Positions 63,462-64,000 of a stretch of 64,000 nt of DNA are shown piece after piece. The number at the start of each line of letters is the position of its first letter. The stretch's first letter is position 1. Location of the stretch: NCBI GenBank assembly GCA_937873445.1, contig CALMWF010000040.1, positions 1-64,000 of the forward strand. The letters are read 5' to 3'. The position numbers were made by a program, and so were the translations under genes. The notes under the pieces are model-generated. The model saw only the letters and a program-made list of their open reading frames with translations, was not told the DNA's origin and searched no databases. Source of the DNA: an uncultured Alphaproteobacteria bacterium. Its GTDB lineage: Bacteria; Pseudomonadota; Alphaproteobacteria; Rhizobiales; Aestuariivirgaceae.

Positions 63462-64000
63462 ATGACTGAGCAAAAACCCCTCATCGTTTTCACCCCCTCC
63501 GGCAAGCGCGGACGCTTTGCCAGGGGCACCACGGTGCTGGCAGCGGCGCGGGCACTGGGTGTTGATGTCGATTCCGTTTGTGGCGGCCGGGCGATTTGCG
63601 GGCGCTGCCAGGTGATCCATGCGGTGGGGCAGTTTTCCAAGCACGGCATCACCTCGGAGGCCGCCAGCGCCACGCCGCGCAACGAGGTGGAAGACCGCTA
63701 TGACCGGCTGCGCGGGCTGGCGCCCGCACGGCGGCTGTCGTGCCAGATGAAGATCGAGGGCGATCTGGTCATTGACGTGCCCGCCGAAAGCCAGGTGCAT
63801 CGCCAGGTGGTGCGCAAGAGTGCGGAAGTGCGCGACATTGCCATGGATCCGGCCACGCGGGCCTGTTTCATCACGGTGGAAGAGCCGGACATGCACAAGC
63901 CTTCCTCCGATCTGGAGCGGGTGCTGGCGGCGCTGGAGGCGCAATGGGGCATTGCCGGAGCAACGGCTGACCTGCCGGTGCTGGCAGCCTTGCAGAAAAC
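63462..64000 (+). CDS. corrinoid activation/regeneration protein (RACo-like), 5' part
   Basis: The frame opens at ATG 63462 and stays open past the window edge, giving 179 residues so far. It begins PLIVFTPSGKRGRF and has a plant-type [2Fe-2S] pattern, C-x5-C-x2-C in DSVCGGRAICGRCQ with a further Cys in RLSCQMK. This N-terminal ferredoxin domain ahead of an ASKHA domain is typical of RACo proteins, which use ATP to reduce inactivated Co(II) corrinoid. Its partners are the methyltransferase at 61424 and an unseen corrinoid protein. Confidence 0.8.
   Translation, partial: MTEQKPLIVFTPSGKRGRFARGTTVLAAARALGVDVDSVCGGRAICGRCQVIHAVGQFSKHGITSEAASATPRNEVEDRYDRLRGLAPARRLSCQMKIEGDLVIDVPAESQVHRQVVRKSAEVRDIAMDPATRACFITVEEPDMHKPSSDLERVLAALEAQWGIAGATADLPVLAALQK

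Overview
The window is a gene-dense, high-GC stretch of bacterial chromosome, almost all of it housekeeping, and I read it as alphaproteobacterial, probably Hyphomicrobiales (Rhizobiales) or a close relative. The support is: a short HdaA-type DnaA regulator next to a PerM-like permease, a CDP-alcohol phosphatidyltransferase and a DUF2066 protein, divergent from purMN; the linked blocks lptD-surA-pdxA-rsmA and fabD-fabG-acpP-fabF-mltG-yicC-gmk; and an EF-P lysylation pair. Genus is not resolved. I found no rRNA, tRNA, insertion sequence, prophage or CRISPR array.

Layout. 1-12.4 kb: the 3' end of purB, rnd, a Sel1/SH3 exported protein, then a leftward operon DUF2066 > CDP-alcohol phosphatidyltransferase > permease > hdaA > ppk > ppx, divergent from purM-purN-nucleoside hydrolase. 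12.4-20 kb: a molybdopterin oxidoreductase, a SpoU-family methyltransferase, a drug/metabolite exporter, a TMEM175-like channel, a VUT transporter, ndk and a large OmpA-domain protein. 20-26.4 kb: an ABC-F ATPase with nhaD and nhaA, then leftward pepA-holC. 26.6-38.3 kb: outer-membrane assembly, cofactor and 16S methylation genes going right, and the fatty-acid/peptidoglycan operon going left. 38.4-45 kb: a histidine-kinase-like protein without its phospho-acceptor histidine, a co-translated deacetylase/acetyltransferase pair, a class III aminotransferase, epmA and efp. 45-50.4 kb: an RNA uracil methyltransferase with thiamine pyrophosphokinase, divergent from a TPP-riboswitch-controlled thiBPQ transporter. 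50.4-59.6 kb: a second ABC-F protein, a cluster of palindromes, DUF2207/LemA, a PhnW-like protein without its PLP lysine, a Na/Pi cotransporter, a DUF3726-like protein and a CoA-transferase. 59.6-64 kb: small envelope/stress proteins and the start of a corrinoid/tetrahydrofolate methyl-transfer module cut by the window edge.

The genes form several functional modules: phosphorus handling (ppk/ppx, NptA, PsiE), sodium and potassium homeostasis (NhaA, NhaD, NptA, TMEM175), thiamine salvage (uptake plus pyrophosphorylation), and envelope biogenesis (LptD, SurA, MltG, Fab genes). The observations most worth a second look are the two apparent pseudoenzymes (38413-40371 and 54988-56133), the acetylation/deacetylation/aminotransferase cluster, the absence of lptF/lptG from their usual place, the riboswitch expression platform, and the truncated corrinoid cluster. 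All family assignments come from reading motifs and recalled family features; no database search was run.
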